A DNA stretch of 64,000 bases from JACQFV01 sp964593585 (lineage in GTDB: Bacteria; Zixibacteria; MSB-5A5; WJJR01), in the NCBI GenBank assembly GCA_964593585.1, contig CAZQIZ010000009.1, positions 30,074-94,073 of the forward strand, read 5' to 3'. A model generated the notes under the pieces. That model worked only from the letters and a program-made list of their open reading frames with translations, was not told where the DNA came from and did not search any database. Below, piece by piece: positions 35,704-45,400 of the stretch (positions are counted from its first letter, which is position 1; the number at the start of each line of letters is the position of its first letter). The position numbers were made by a program, and so were the translations under genes.

Positions 35704-36078
35704 ATGAACTCCACCTTCACCCTCCTCAATGCCCGCCGCGCCTGGCTGGTGCGCGACCGGGCGGTGCATGGCCAGTTGCACACCGACACCGTCGCCGCGC
35801 TCGGCGCCGAAACCGACGGAACTGGAAGCCGCGTCGTCTTCTATCAGTTCGCGCTGGCCGGGACGCCGCAGGAGGTGGCCTTCGCGTCACTGGTCGATCA
35901 TCGCGGCAATCCGCTGCCGGCTACCATCGCCGCGCCGGTGGTGATTCCGATACTCCGCAACGCCATCCCGGTCGCGCTGTCCGCCCCGCCGACACCGTCG
36001 GGCTTCCGCATCGCCAAGACCGCCAACACCGCCGACCTCGCGCTGGTCGATCTCTGGATCATCGAGGCCCGCGATTGA
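35704..36078 (+). CDS. Small beta-rich protein of the capsid module
   Basis: 124 residues, ATG at 35704 chosen because the open frame further upstream overlaps the previous gene. Beta-strand-rich (VVFYQFALAGTPQEVAFASL) and ends LALVDLWIIEARD. No signal peptide. 31 bases after the previous gene; probably one transcript. Confidence 0.5.
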   Translation: MNSTFTLLNARRAWLVRDRAVHGQLHTDTVAALGAETDGTGSRVVFYQFALAGTPQEVAFASLVDHRGNPLPATIAAPVVIPILRNAIPVALSAPPTPSGFRIAKTANTADLALVDLWIIEARD

Positions 36079-36094
36079 CCCTTTCGCTTTCCGC

Positions 36095-36382
36095 ATGCGC
36101 ATCTATCTCGATGAGTCCGCCATTGCCCCGCGTTCGATCGCGCGCGATCTGGCCGCCATCGAACGGCTGATCGAACGTTGCGAGCAGGAACTCGAAGGCG
36201 CCGAGCTGAATGTCAAACTCGCCGACTTTGTCCGTCTGCTCGAATTCCGCGCCAAACTCAAGCCGACCGTCGATGCCGAATCCACCTTCTGGCGGCTGAT
36301 CGATGACATGCGCCGCGAGGAGCTTGCGCGCGACACATCCGCGCCCGTCGCCTCGCCGGACAGGGAAGAAGACTCACGCTGA
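36095..36382 (+). CDS. Small coiled-coil protein of the capsid module
   Basis: 95 residues, mainly one long helix (DLAAIERLIERCEQELEGAE) with a charged C-terminal tail. No family recognised. 16 bases after the previous gene. Confidence 0.55.
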   Translation: MRIYLDESAIAPRSIARDLAAIERLIERCEQELEGAELNVKLADFVRLLEFRAKLKPTVDAESTFWRLIDDMRREELARDTSAPVASPDREEDSR

Positions 36383-36418
36383 ACCACGAACGTTTTCCCA
36401 TCCTCTCACACCATTGAC

Positions 36419-37009
36419 ATGCTGCCCCGCCTGATCATCGCCTTCCTCGCCGTCGCCGTCGCCGCCACCGCCACGGCGGCCACTTTTGGCGATCCGACCG
36501 CCTACAGCACCAACTTCACCATCAAGGATGTGGTCGCCGCGATGGCCGGCACGCCGTCGCAATCGGGCCGCTGCGATTCGATCACCGCCTACGTGAAGTT
36601 CAACCTCGACTCCTGCAAGGCACGCGCCGCGCTCTACACAATCGCCGGCTCCGACACCGTGCTCGTCGCGGGTGGGGTCAGCGTCGAACGCCGTTTCGCC
36701 GCCAACGCCGCCTTCACCTGGCAGGGCTTCGCCTTCGCCGATCCCAAACCCGCCATCAGTGCCAACACCACCTACCTGATCGCTATCTTCGCCGACACCG
36801 CCGGCGCCGCCGGCGCCGGCTTGGCGCGTGTCGGCGTCAGTTCCGGCGGCGCAACACTGGTGTCGAAGAATGCCAATTACGAGTCCGGCGTCCCGGCCAC
36901 ACTCAATCCCTCCTCCGGCGCCGCCAGTTTCCGCATGTCAATCTATGTCACCTACACACCGACCCTTGGCCCGCCCCCGCGCCGTCGCCTCATCGCCACC
37001 CCCCGGTGA
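36419..37009 (+). CDS. Secreted beta-sandwich protein in the capsid module
   Basis: 196 residues with a signal peptide (residues 1-20, IIAFLAVAVAATATAA). The body is beta-rich with spaced glycine and serine, including SGRCDSITAYVKFNLDSC with two cysteines that could form a disulphide. The form (ITAYVKFN ... AALYTIAG ... FADPKPAISANTTYLIAIF) resembles carbohydrate-binding-like modules that report on surface. A signal peptide inside a phage structural cluster is unusual, because phage proteins are normally assembled in the cytoplasm. Confidence 0.6.
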   Translation: MLPRLIIAFLAVAVAATATAATFGDPTAYSTNFTIKDVVAAMAGTPSQSGRCDSITAYVKFNLDSCKARAALYTIAGSDTVLVAGGVSVERRFAANAAFTWQGFAFADPKPAISANTTYLIAIFADTAGAAGAGLARVGVSSGGATLVSKNANYESGVPATLNPSSGAASFRMSIYVTYTPTLGPPPRRRLIATPR

Positions 37010-37024
37010 CTCCCACACCCTCCG

Positions 37025-37049
37025 GGCAAGGGGCTTTCAGCCCCTTGCC
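37025..37049. repeat. Hairpin GGCAAGGGGC / GCCCCTTGCC
   Basis: 10-bp perfect stem with TTTCA loop, 16 bases after the previous stop. May act as a terminator. Confidence 0.6.
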
Positions 37050-37106
37050 TCTGTGTGCCATCTCTCGCTCGCCCACGCTGATGTGTTCTTGCCGTGAATT
37101 GGAACC

Positions 37107-37128
37107 AGGGCGGGTCTCAGACCCGCCC
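37107..37128. repeat. Hairpin GGGCGGGTCT / AGACCCGCCC
   Basis: 10-bp perfect stem around CA-type loop; the frame of the next gene stays open through it, so the true start is later. Confidence 0.6.
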
Positions 37129-37161
37129 CTACGATGGATTGCGAATCGAAAACCGAACGCC

Positions 37162-38301
37162 ATGCGCATACTGTTAACACTTCTGCTGCTTTTTCCCGCC
37201 CTGCCCGCTCACGCCGTCATCCTCAACAACGCAGGTACCGCCGCGCAGGACTCGCTTGCCATCACCTTCCAATGCCTCGATTCTCTCGGACGACCGGTGG
37301 CGCTGGCGGCCGGGGATTCGGTCTACCTGCTGGTCTTTGGGCCGTCGGGCGCGCTCTGCCATCGCGACTCAATGGCCCACAGCAACGCCCGTATCACCGC
37401 CGCCGACTGGGAGGACTTCAACCGCGGCGAGACCTACACCTTCCGTGACGCCGTCGCCAACCTCAATGGCGCCGGCACCAACGGCGTCTACCGGTATGTG
37501 CTGACTGTGCAGGACAACACCGGCGCCGACCTCGAGACCGCCTGGCATGGCGCCTTCACACTCTACACCACCGCCGACTTCACCGACTACCTCGATGACC
37601 AGTACTTCAACGCCAACTGGAGCGACAGCCAGCGCGATTCGGTCCTGCGCTCGTTGCGCTGGAGCGAGGGGAATTCGCTGGCGCGCCTCGGCGATGTCGG
37701 GCTGGGCGCCGGGACAAAATCGCTGGTTGTGTATCTGATTGACACATCGGGCGTCGATGACACAATTCCCGATGTCCTCGTCTCGCTTAAGGATGCCGGG
37801 CAAAGCGCCAATCTCGCGCAGGGGAGAGCCCTCGCGCCGGGACAAATTGTCTTTGCGGTGAACGCGGCGACCACCTACGTAGCCCTGCCCGTGCTCGTCG
37901 GCTATGTGTGGCCCATCACGTCGCTTGCAACAACCGCCGGCGCCTCGCCCGACACGCTGGCGATCCTCGGCTACGATTTCGACCCCGGGACACCGGCGAC
38001 CGCGTCCTTGTGCCGTGTCTATGGCTGGGTGCAGGATCTCTCCTCCGCCGAGATCGCAGGTGCCGAAGTCCGCGCCCGCATCGCCGAAACGCCCCTTCGG
38101 TACCAGGACATCATCATCTCCCCCTACGAACGCCGCACCACCACCGATTCGCTCGGCTATTGGTTCCTCGACCTGTATCCCAGCGAACTCCTGACACCGG
38201 CCGCCACCCGCTACGAATTCGAAATCCGCTACACCAACGGCGCGATCCTCCGCCGCAAAATCACCGTCCCCAACACCACCGCCTGGCTTCTGACCTGGTA
38301 A
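37162..38301 (+). CDS. Secreted protein with repeated Ig-like/carboxypeptidase-regulatory domains
   Basis: 379 residues from the ATG at 37162, which gives a clean signal peptide (MRILLTLLLLFPALPAHA). The longer frame from 37006 translates two hairpins. The N-terminal half holds Ig-like strands (LAITFQCLDSLGRPVALAAG). The C-terminal half from about residue 290 has CRVYGWVQDLSSAEIAGAEV and a closing strand set like CarboxypepD_reg. No enzyme motif is seen. Followed by a strong terminator that closes the module. Confidence 0.65.
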   Translation: MRILLTLLLLFPALPAHAVILNNAGTAAQDSLAITFQCLDSLGRPVALAAGDSVYLLVFGPSGALCHRDSMAHSNARITAADWEDFNRGETYTFRDAVANLNGAGTNGVYRYVLTVQDNTGADLETAWHGAFTLYTTADFTDYLDDQYFNANWSDSQRDSVLRSLRWSEGNSLARLGDVGLGAGTKSLVVYLIDTSGVDDTIPDVLVSLKDAGQSANLAQGRALAPGQIVFAVNAATTYVALPVLVGYVWPITSLATTAGASPDTLAILGYDFDPGTPATASLCRVYGWVQDLSSAEIAGAEVRARIAETPLRYQDIIISPYERRTTTDSLGYWFLDLYPSELLTPAATRYEFEIRYTNGAILRRKITVPNTTAWLLTW

Positions 38302-38340
38302 CCGTTCCGGACCAATTCCATTCGGCTCCATCGACTCCCC

Positions 38341-38378
38341 CGCCCCGGCCCGATTCCCCGGACCGGGGCGTTTTTTTT
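38341..38378 (+). terminator. Strong Rho-independent terminator closing the capsid module
   Basis: 8-bp stem CGCCCCGG/CCGGGGCG followed by eight T. The next 268 bases up to 38646 are GC-rich and hold no recognised gene. Confidence 0.9.
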
Positions 38379-38646
38379 GATTCGGCGATTTTCCACTGAC
38401 AGGTTCTGTCACACCCCCTGCCTATCCTGAGATCGCGCGGCAGGGAGCGGGGAAGAATCGGACCTGAACTGCCACCCGCACGCGCGGCACTACCAAGGGC
38501 GGCCCCTCGCACCGACGGGGGGCCGTCCGGGTCATTTCCTACCCGCCCGCCGGGCTGCTTGTGCGCTGGTCTGGGCGGTGTTGCCGAGTTGTGTGTCCCC
38601 GGCCATGCCGCCCTCCAAGCCCCGGGATGCGGTTGCGTTGGTTGCC

Positions 38647-40389
38647 CTATCGCTCTTTCGCGGCTTCGAAATCGAGACCTTGTTCCTTTGATTTGCCGAA
38701 TAACGTCGGATGGATGTAGCGGCCGATGTCCTTCCCGCTTTTCGCTTCCTCGACCGGGATGCGATTCGCGTTGGCGAACGCATCCTGACGAATGCCGGTC
38801 ACTTGCCAGGACACTTCCAATCCCGGCGCGCCTCCGGCGATGCGGAAGCGGCTGTCGGCAATTTTGTCGGCGACATACACGGGCGCATAGCCGCCGATGC
38901 AAGTCAGCTGATAGCGGAAATCGCGGTTCAATGCCTCGAACCAGGCGGGCAGATCAACCCACGCTTCGCCATTGGCATCCAAGACCGCGACGCCGTCATA
39001 CAGATTCTTCATGTCAGGGGATTCAACAAAGGAGTGGTACAGATACTTGTTCTCGGGATCAAGCGGGTGATCGATCTTAAATCCGCCGCCGCCCTTTACG
39101 ATCGTGCCGGTCACATTGACCGGACCAGAGAAATACCCGGCATAACCGCTGCTTGAGTACGCCCAAATGCCCGATCCGGAGCCATAGTTTGTGGCAAAGA
39201 CGGCCGCCCAGTTTGTGCCTCGTGAGGTGTTTGAATACGCGCGTACGCCATCGCCGTCGCTGGCGTTGTTAAAGAGGGCCCCGTAGGACGAGTTGTTTGC
39301 GATCATGTTGAAGCCGCTCGCCGCCCGGATATTGAAGGAATTGGGTGTATTGGACTCGTTGGCTAAGCCCGAGGCATCGGCCCAGACAAATGTTCCTGTG
39401 GCCAATGCCCGCGCCGAGCGTCCCGCGGCGAACGAATATTCTCCGCTGGCCCAATTCTCACGACCGCCGGCGACCGTCGCATAGTTGCCCGACGCGCCAT
39501 TGAAATAGCCGCCGGAGACTGTGGCGAATTGGCCGTCGCTGGAGTTGAATTGTCCGCCACCCAGTGACGCCGAACTGCCGCTGGCGCTGTTGCTTTTCCC
39601 GCCGGCCACCGTGGCCCAATCGCCCAGAGAGAAATTAGACTGGCCGCCGCCGACAGCCGAGTAGGCCCCGCCGGCAAAGTTCTGGCTGCCGCCCGCGGCC
39701 GTCGACGCGGTATCGCTGGCTGTGTTATCATATCCGCCGCCGACCGTGCCATATTGCTGGCTGATCCAGTTCGAAGACCCTCCCGCAATTGTACCGGAGA
39801 GCGCTGCGCCATCAACGTAATTGTCGCTGCCGCCCCCGATCACGGATGACATTCCGCCGGCCTGGTTGTTCGAACCGCCGCCGATCGTCGCCTCAGCACC
39901 GGAGACGGTGTTGCCGGTTCCCGCGACAAACGCGTCGGCGCCCGTGTTCGTGTGCCCTGGGCCAATCGAGACTTTGCTGGTGATCGTCCCGCCGGAGGCG
40001 CCATCCACTGTCGCGACGCGGTGCGCAAACGGCCCGGTGATCAATCGCACTCGCGGCAGTGTCGTTCCGTTGACGGTGATTTCCAGCCACCGCACCGTGT
40101 CGGCAAAGACCAACTGCGTCAGCGGAATGACCGTGCCCACCGCCGCGGTCCAAAGTCCGTTCGCGTCGCTTGTGAGCACCTGGTTCTCCCCCGCCCCGGC
40201 GGGCCAGATTTCGGTTCCGCCGGCTTCGGCATCGAAGATCTTAAAGACGAAGTTCTGGCTCCCCGAGATGGCAACTCCCGAGCCGTCGGTTAGCTTGCCT
40301 TGGGCGGATATGCTGCTGGGCACGCCCGCTTTTGCCTGCGCCGTCACAAGCAGGGTGGTCAAGGCGATAGCAATGGAAACAGTGCGCAT
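38647..40389 (-). CDS. Secreted beta-roll repeat protein with a distinct C-terminal domain
   Basis: 580 residues from the ATG at 40389, preceded by AAGGAG 9 bases upstream; a 17-residue N-terminal extension in frame lacks a site. Signal peptide 1-21. The N-terminal domain (ISAQGKLTDGSGVAISGSQN) is homologous to those at 1546 and 3873 but clearly diverged. About a dozen GGG/N-x-A repeats follow. The last 140 residues, from GGGGFKIDHPLDPENKYLYH, form a domain also seen at the end of many unrelated secreted environmental proteins, with no S74 chaperone. It sits on the opposite strand to the capsid module. Likely a surface fibre; a tail-fibre origin is possible but the signal peptide argues for export by the cell. 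Confidence 0.8.
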   Translation of the reverse strand: MRTVSIAIALTTLLVTAQAKAGVPSSISAQGKLTDGSGVAISGSQNFVFKIFDAEAGGTEIWPAGAGENQVLTSDANGLWTAAVGTVIPLTQLVFADTVRWLEITVNGTTLPRVRLITGPFAHRVATVDGASGGTITSKVSIGPGHTNTGADAFVAGTGNTVSGAEATIGGGSNNQAGGMSSVIGGGSDNYVDGAALSGTIAGGSSNWISQQYGTVGGGYDNTASDTASTAAGGSQNFAGGAYSAVGGGQSNFSLGDWATVAGGKSNSASGSSASLGGGQFNSSDGQFATVSGGYFNGASGNYATVAGGRENWASGEYSFAAGRSARALATGTFVWADASGLANESNTPNSFNIRAASGFNMIANNSSYGALFNNASDGDGVRAYSNTSRGTNWAAVFATNYGSGSGIWAYSSSGYAGYFSGPVNVTGTIVKGGGGFKIDHPLDPENKYLYHSFVESPDMKNLYDGVAVLDANGEAWVDLPAWFEALNRDFRYQLTCIGGYAPVYVADKIADSRFRIAGGAPGLEVSWQVTGIRQDAFANANRIPVEEAKSGKDIGRYIHPTLFGKSKEQGLDFEAAKER

Positions 40390-40639
40390 GCCAATTCTCC
40401 TTGTCGTCGGGATAACCTCGACAAGCATGATGTGGTTCACAAATGGGCCGGGCCGTCAAGAGCGGACGGAATTACTCCTATTAAGATAAGCAATCCCGCC
40501 ACTGCCGTGCAAGCCGGGCGAGAGGCGGCCTGGGCCATTCGGCCCCGCAATTCCGTTGCCTCTGTCAGGCGGTACAGCCCCTTCGTGAAGACAAGATGCC
40601 GTCCGGGCCGGTCTCACATTCATTTCTGCGTTATGGATC

Positions 40640-41029
40640 ATGCGACCCACCTACCTGTTCAAAACCGAAATCGCCGACCGTCTCGCCTCCGACTGGCTGC
40701 TCCTTTGGCCGCCTTTGCGCGAGGTGTTCATCCGGTTCAGCCAAGATTGTGTCCGCGACCTGGGTACCCCACCCCTGGTCATCACCTGCATCGCCCGCAC
40801 GCTCACCGAGAATGCCCGCCTCGGCGGCCATCCGGCATCGCTCCACCTGGCCAGACCCTGCCGCGCGATCGACATCCGGCGGCGTGGATTCGACCGGTAT
40901 GCCGTGTCGATGAAATCGCTCTGGCAAAGCCGGGGGAAGGGGTGGGATTTCGTCATCGAAGGGCCGCCGTATAATCGGCGCGCGCCGCACTTTCATCTGG
41001 AAGCCGGCGACCAGAGGCCGGACCTTTAG
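40640..41029 (+). CDS. M15-like (LAS) peptidase, possible endolysin
   Basis: 129 residues, cytoplasmic, no signal peptide. LTENARLGGHPASLH and the following CRAIDI give the H-x6-D zinc arrangement of M15 D-Ala-D-Ala peptidases, and APHFHLE gives the final HxH. Such enzymes cut peptide cross-links of peptidoglycan. The size and lack of export signal fit a phage endolysin, and it lies 2.3 kb from the capsid module, but it could be a cellular enzyme. Confidence 0.68.
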   Translation: MRPTYLFKTEIADRLASDWLLLWPPLREVFIRFSQDCVRDLGTPPLVITCIARTLTENARLGGHPASLHLARPCRAIDIRRRGFDRYAVSMKSLWQSRGKGWDFVIEGPPYNRRAPHFHLEAGDQRPDL

Positions 41030-41055
41030 ATCCGAATGGCGGAGATCATCGACCG

Positions 41056-42420
41056 ATGTTGCCGTCGTCATTGACCAAGCATCCACGCGCCCGCTGGCGC
41101 AACAAGATCCCGGTCAATCCCGACGGAACGGCGATCGTTTACTGGATGCAGCGCGCCCAACGGGCGATCGACAATCCCGCGCTCGATTTTGCCATTCAGG
41201 CCGGCAATGCGCTCGGCAAACCGGTGGTGGTCCTTCTCGCCCCGGTGCCGTTTTATCCCAACGGCAACCGCCGTCACTACGCCTTTCTGTTTTCCGGATT
41301 TGCCGACATCGCCGCCGGGCTGGCCAAACGCCGCTGCGCGCTGGTCTATCGCCCTTTCCCCGCGCATAGTCTGCTGTCATTCTGCGCCGAGGTGAATCCC
41401 GCATTGGTCGTCGGCGATGAGAATCCGTTGCGCGAGACAGAACGTTGGCGACAGACCGCAGCGGAGAGGTTGGACCGCGCGCTGGTCACCATCGATGCCG
41501 ATGTCGTGGTGCCGTCTTCGCACTTCCCCAAAGAGGAGTTCGCCGCGCGCACCATCCGCCCGAAGATACTCCGTCTGCTCGACACCTGGCTGGTGCGCGA
41601 ACCCGAACCCCGCGCCCGGGTAGAGTGGCAAGGCGCCACCGCACCCCCAACGCAGTTCGACCTTCCGGCGCATTGGAACCTCGACGACTCCGCGTCGATT
41701 CTCCCCGACACCGGCGGCACAGCCGCGGGCATCAAACGTCTGCGCGCATTCGTCACCCGCCAACTCGCGCATTATCCCGATCGTCGCAACCACCCCGAAT
41801 ATCCCGATGGCACAAGCCGTCTGTCGGCCTTCCTGCATTTCGGCCATCTGGGACCGCGCCAGATTGCGCTGGCTGTCTCGGAGTCACACGCCCCGGAAGA
41901 GGCGAAGGAGGCCTACCTCGAGGAACTGATCGTGCGCCGCGAACTGGCGATCAATTTCATCCGCGCCAATCCCGACTATGACCGCTACGAAGGGCTGCAC
42001 CCGTGGGCGCGAAGGACCCTGGAGGATCATCTGGCCGACACACGGCCCCATCGCTATTCCGAGGCGCGACTCGAAGCGGCGCAAACCCATGATCCACTCT
42101 GGAACGCCGCGCAGAGCGAAATGGTGAAGACCGGGCGCATGCATGGCTACCTGCGCATGTACTGGGCCAAGAAGATACTCGAGTGGACCGACCACCCCGC
42201 CCGTGCCATCGAGATCGCCATCCGCCTCAATGACCGCTACCAGCTCGATGGACGTGACCCGAACGGCTACACTGGCATCGCCTGGGCGATCGGCGGCAAA
42301 CATGACCGCCCCTGGACCCCGCGCCCAATCTTCGGCACCATCCGCTACATGTCATACGCCTCCACCTCGAGGAAATTCGACAGCCAGTCCTACATCGCAC
42401 GCATCAACGCCCTCGCCTGA
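41056..42420 (+). CDS. phr: Class II CPD photolyase
   Basis: 454 residues, full length for class II. The N-terminal Rossmann-like domain (IVYWMQRAQRAIDNPAL) binds the antenna cofactor. The C-terminal FAD domain contains YLEELIVRRELAINF, KTGRMHGYLRMYWAKKILEW and the class II hallmark DPNGYTGIAWAIGGKHDRPW split in the active-site lid. It repairs UV-induced cyclobutane pyrimidine dimers using light. Starts 26 bases after the M15-like gene. Confidence 0.95.
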   Translation: MLPSSLTKHPRARWRNKIPVNPDGTAIVYWMQRAQRAIDNPALDFAIQAGNALGKPVVVLLAPVPFYPNGNRRHYAFLFSGFADIAAGLAKRRCALVYRPFPAHSLLSFCAEVNPALVVGDENPLRETERWRQTAAERLDRALVTIDADVVVPSSHFPKEEFAARTIRPKILRLLDTWLVREPEPRARVEWQGATAPPTQFDLPAHWNLDDSASILPDTGGTAAGIKRLRAFVTRQLAHYPDRRNHPEYPDGTSRLSAFLHFGHLGPRQIALAVSESHAPEEAKEAYLEELIVRRELAINFIRANPDYDRYEGLHPWARRTLEDHLADTRPHRYSEARLEAAQTHDPLWNAAQSEMVKTGRMHGYLRMYWAKKILEWTDHPARAIEIAIRLNDRYQLDGRDPNGYTGIAWAIGGKHDRPWTPRPIFGTIRYMSYASTSRKFDSQSYIARINALA

Positions 42421-42454
42421 TCGAGCGGGCAATGCGGCATCGTAGACACCGTGG

Positions 42455-45400
42455 CTACGACTTCACGCCGCCCCAACGAACGAACAGCACCGGCACCAAC
42501 ACCATATTCAGAAACGTCGATGTCAACAGCCCGCCCAAAATCACCTGCCCCATCGGGCTTTGAATCTCGTTGCCGGGCTGGCCGCCGGCGATCACCAATG
42601 GAATCAATGCCAGCCCGGCCGACAACGCCGTCATGAACACCGGTCCCAGCCGCTGCAGCGATCCGGTCCGCACCGCCTCGGCCAATGCCATGCCCTCGTC
42701 GCGCATCAGGTGCTGGTAGTGTGTGACCAACAGCACGCCGTTGCGCGTCGCGATGCCAAAGAGCGTGATGAATCCGACCAGCGTCGCCACGCTCAACGTC
42801 TGGGCCCCCATCGCCACCGCGACAATCCCGCCTATCAACGCCAATGGCAGATTAACCAGCACAATGAGCGTGTGCCGATGATGGCCGAAGGCCCGGTAGA
42901 GAATCGCATAGATGGCCACCAGGATGAGCGCCGCCAGCGCCATGAGGTTGCGCACGCTTTTGGCCGCTTCCTCGAACTGGCCGCCGAACCGGATGTGATA
43001 TCCCGGCGGCAGGGCGATGTCCGCGTCGATGGCGGTACGCGCCCGCTCGACAGTTCCGGCGAGATCCGCCCCCTCGATGTTGGCGGTCAGCATCGCGACC
43101 CGCTGGACATTTTCGCGCCGCACCAGACTGGGGCCCAAGTCGAAGTGCACCCGCGCCACATCCGCCAGACGGATCGTGTGCCCCGCGGGTGTGACCACCG
43201 GCAAATCCCCCAGCCGCTCGCGCTCGGTGCGCAACCGCTCCGGATAACGCACCAGCACCCGCGAGGCGATTCCACCCTCGACAATCTCGCCCGCCTCGGT
43301 CCCCTGATAGAGGGCCTCGATGGTCTGCGACAAATCCGCCGCCGACAGCCCGTGACGCGCCATCGCCGCGCGGTCGTAGGCGATCATCAGACGCGGAATG
43401 CTGGCCTGCTCGGTGTTGCTTAAATCGACAATGCCCCGAATTCCGGCGAGTGTCGCCTCGGCCTGCGCCGCCAATCCGCGCAGGACCGACAGGTCCGGTC
43501 CGAAGATTTTCACCGCGAGGTTCGATTTGCTGCCCGAGATCATGTGATCGATCCGGTGGCTGATCGGCTGGCCGAAACTCACATTCGCTCCCGGGATCGT
43601 GGCCACCGCCGCCCGCATCGCCGTCAGTAGTTCCTCCTTGCGGCGGCCGGGCCGCAGGACCACTTCCATTTCCGAGGCGTTCACACCCTGCACATGTTCG
43701 TCTTTTTCGGCCCGTCCCGTCCGACGGCTGGTCGAGACCACCTCCGGGAATCCCAGCAGGGCCGACTCGATCTGCTGGCCGATCGCATCGCTTTCCGCCA
43801 GTGTGATCCCCGGCACGCTGACAATGGCCACCGTGAGCGACCCCTCGTTGAACGGCGGCAGGAAACTGCGGCCCAGCGACGGGACCAGCGCCAGCGCCGC
43901 CGCCAGCATGGCGACGGTCGCCCCGATGACCCAGCCGCGCCGCCGCAGCGCCACGTCCAGGGTGCGCGCATACAATCGCTTCAGGCCGCGCATCAGCGGC
44001 GGTTCATCCTTGCCCAGCGACTTGGCGTCGCGCAGCAGATAGTAGCAGAGCACCGGCGTCACTGTAAGCGAGACCACCAGCGAGGCCGCCAGCGCCGTGA
44101 CATAGGCAATCCCCAGAGGCCGTAACAACCGCCCCTCCATCCCCGGCAGGAAAAACAGCGGGACAAAGACCAACCCGATGATCAACGTCGCAAAAAAGAT
44201 CGCGCCCCGGACCTCGGAGGAGGCGGCGTAGATCACCTCGATCGCCCCGCGACGCGCCGTCTCCGGCAGCGTCCGGTTCTCGCGCAGACGCCGCACGACA
44301 TTCTCGACATCGATGATGGCGTCATCCACCAGCGCCCCGATCGCGATCGTCAGGCCGCCCAGCGTCATGGTGTTGATCGACAACCCGAACCACGCCAGCG
44401 TCAGCATCCCCGCCACCAGAGACAACGGCAGCGCCACTGCCGAAATCAGCGTGCTGCGCAGATTGCCCAAAAACAAAAGCAGCACGCCGACCACCAGGAT
44501 GGCGCCGTCACGCATCGCCACCAGGACATTGTGGATCGCCACGGTGATGAAGTCCGCCTGACGGAAGTTCTCCTTTTCGATCACTACACCCTCAGGCAGA
44601 GTCCGCGCCAACGCGGCCAGGGTCTCGTCGATGGCCCGCGTCAGCGTCAGCGTGTTGGCTCCGGGCTGCTTCTGCACGCTGAGGATGACCGCCGGACGCG
44701 CCCGGTACGAGGCGGTGCCGCGTTTGGGTTCGGCGCCCTCACGGACCGTGCCCAGATCGCCGACCCGCAACGGCACCCCGTCGCGCACACGCACCACCGC
44801 CGCCTCCAGATCGTCGACATGCCGCGCCCGCGCCAATCCGCGCACCAGATACTCCTGCCCCTGGTCGATGTGGAACCCCGCCGCCGGATGCGCCGAGACC
44901 TCCTCCAGCGCGTGCACCACATTCTCGACGCCCAGACTGTGCTGGATCATCCGCGCCGGCTCCAACTCGATTTGAAACTCGCGCACATCGCCGCCGATCG
45001 GCGTCACCTGCGAGATGCCTGGAATCGCCAGCAGCCCGCGACGCACCGTGGTCTCGGCGATCAAACGCAGGGCCATCGGCGACACGGAGTCCGAGGAAGC
45101 GGTCAGCGCGATGAATGTGATCTCGCCCATGATCGAACTGATGGGTCCCAGTTGCGGCGGCTCCAGCTCCTCAGGCAACGATGCCCGCTGCACCCGTTCG
45201 GCCACCACCTGACGCGCTCGGTAGACATCCTCGCCCCAGGCGAACTCCACCCAGATGACCGAGATCCCATCGGCCGACACCGAACGGACCCGTCTGACTC
45301 CCGGCGCGCCGTTCAACGCCGACTCCAGCGGAAAGGTGACCAGCGCCTCGATCTCCTCCGGCCCATACCCCTGTCCTTCGGTGATCACCGTCACCGAGGG

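Noticed and set aside
37006..37161. Extended N-terminus for the secreted protein starting at 37006.
   Set aside because: This part translates two hairpins and removes the signal peptide from the N-terminus; the ATG at 37162 is better.
29530..38301. A complete prophage.
   Set aside because: No integrase, terminase, portal, tape measure, replication genes or attachment repeats were seen.
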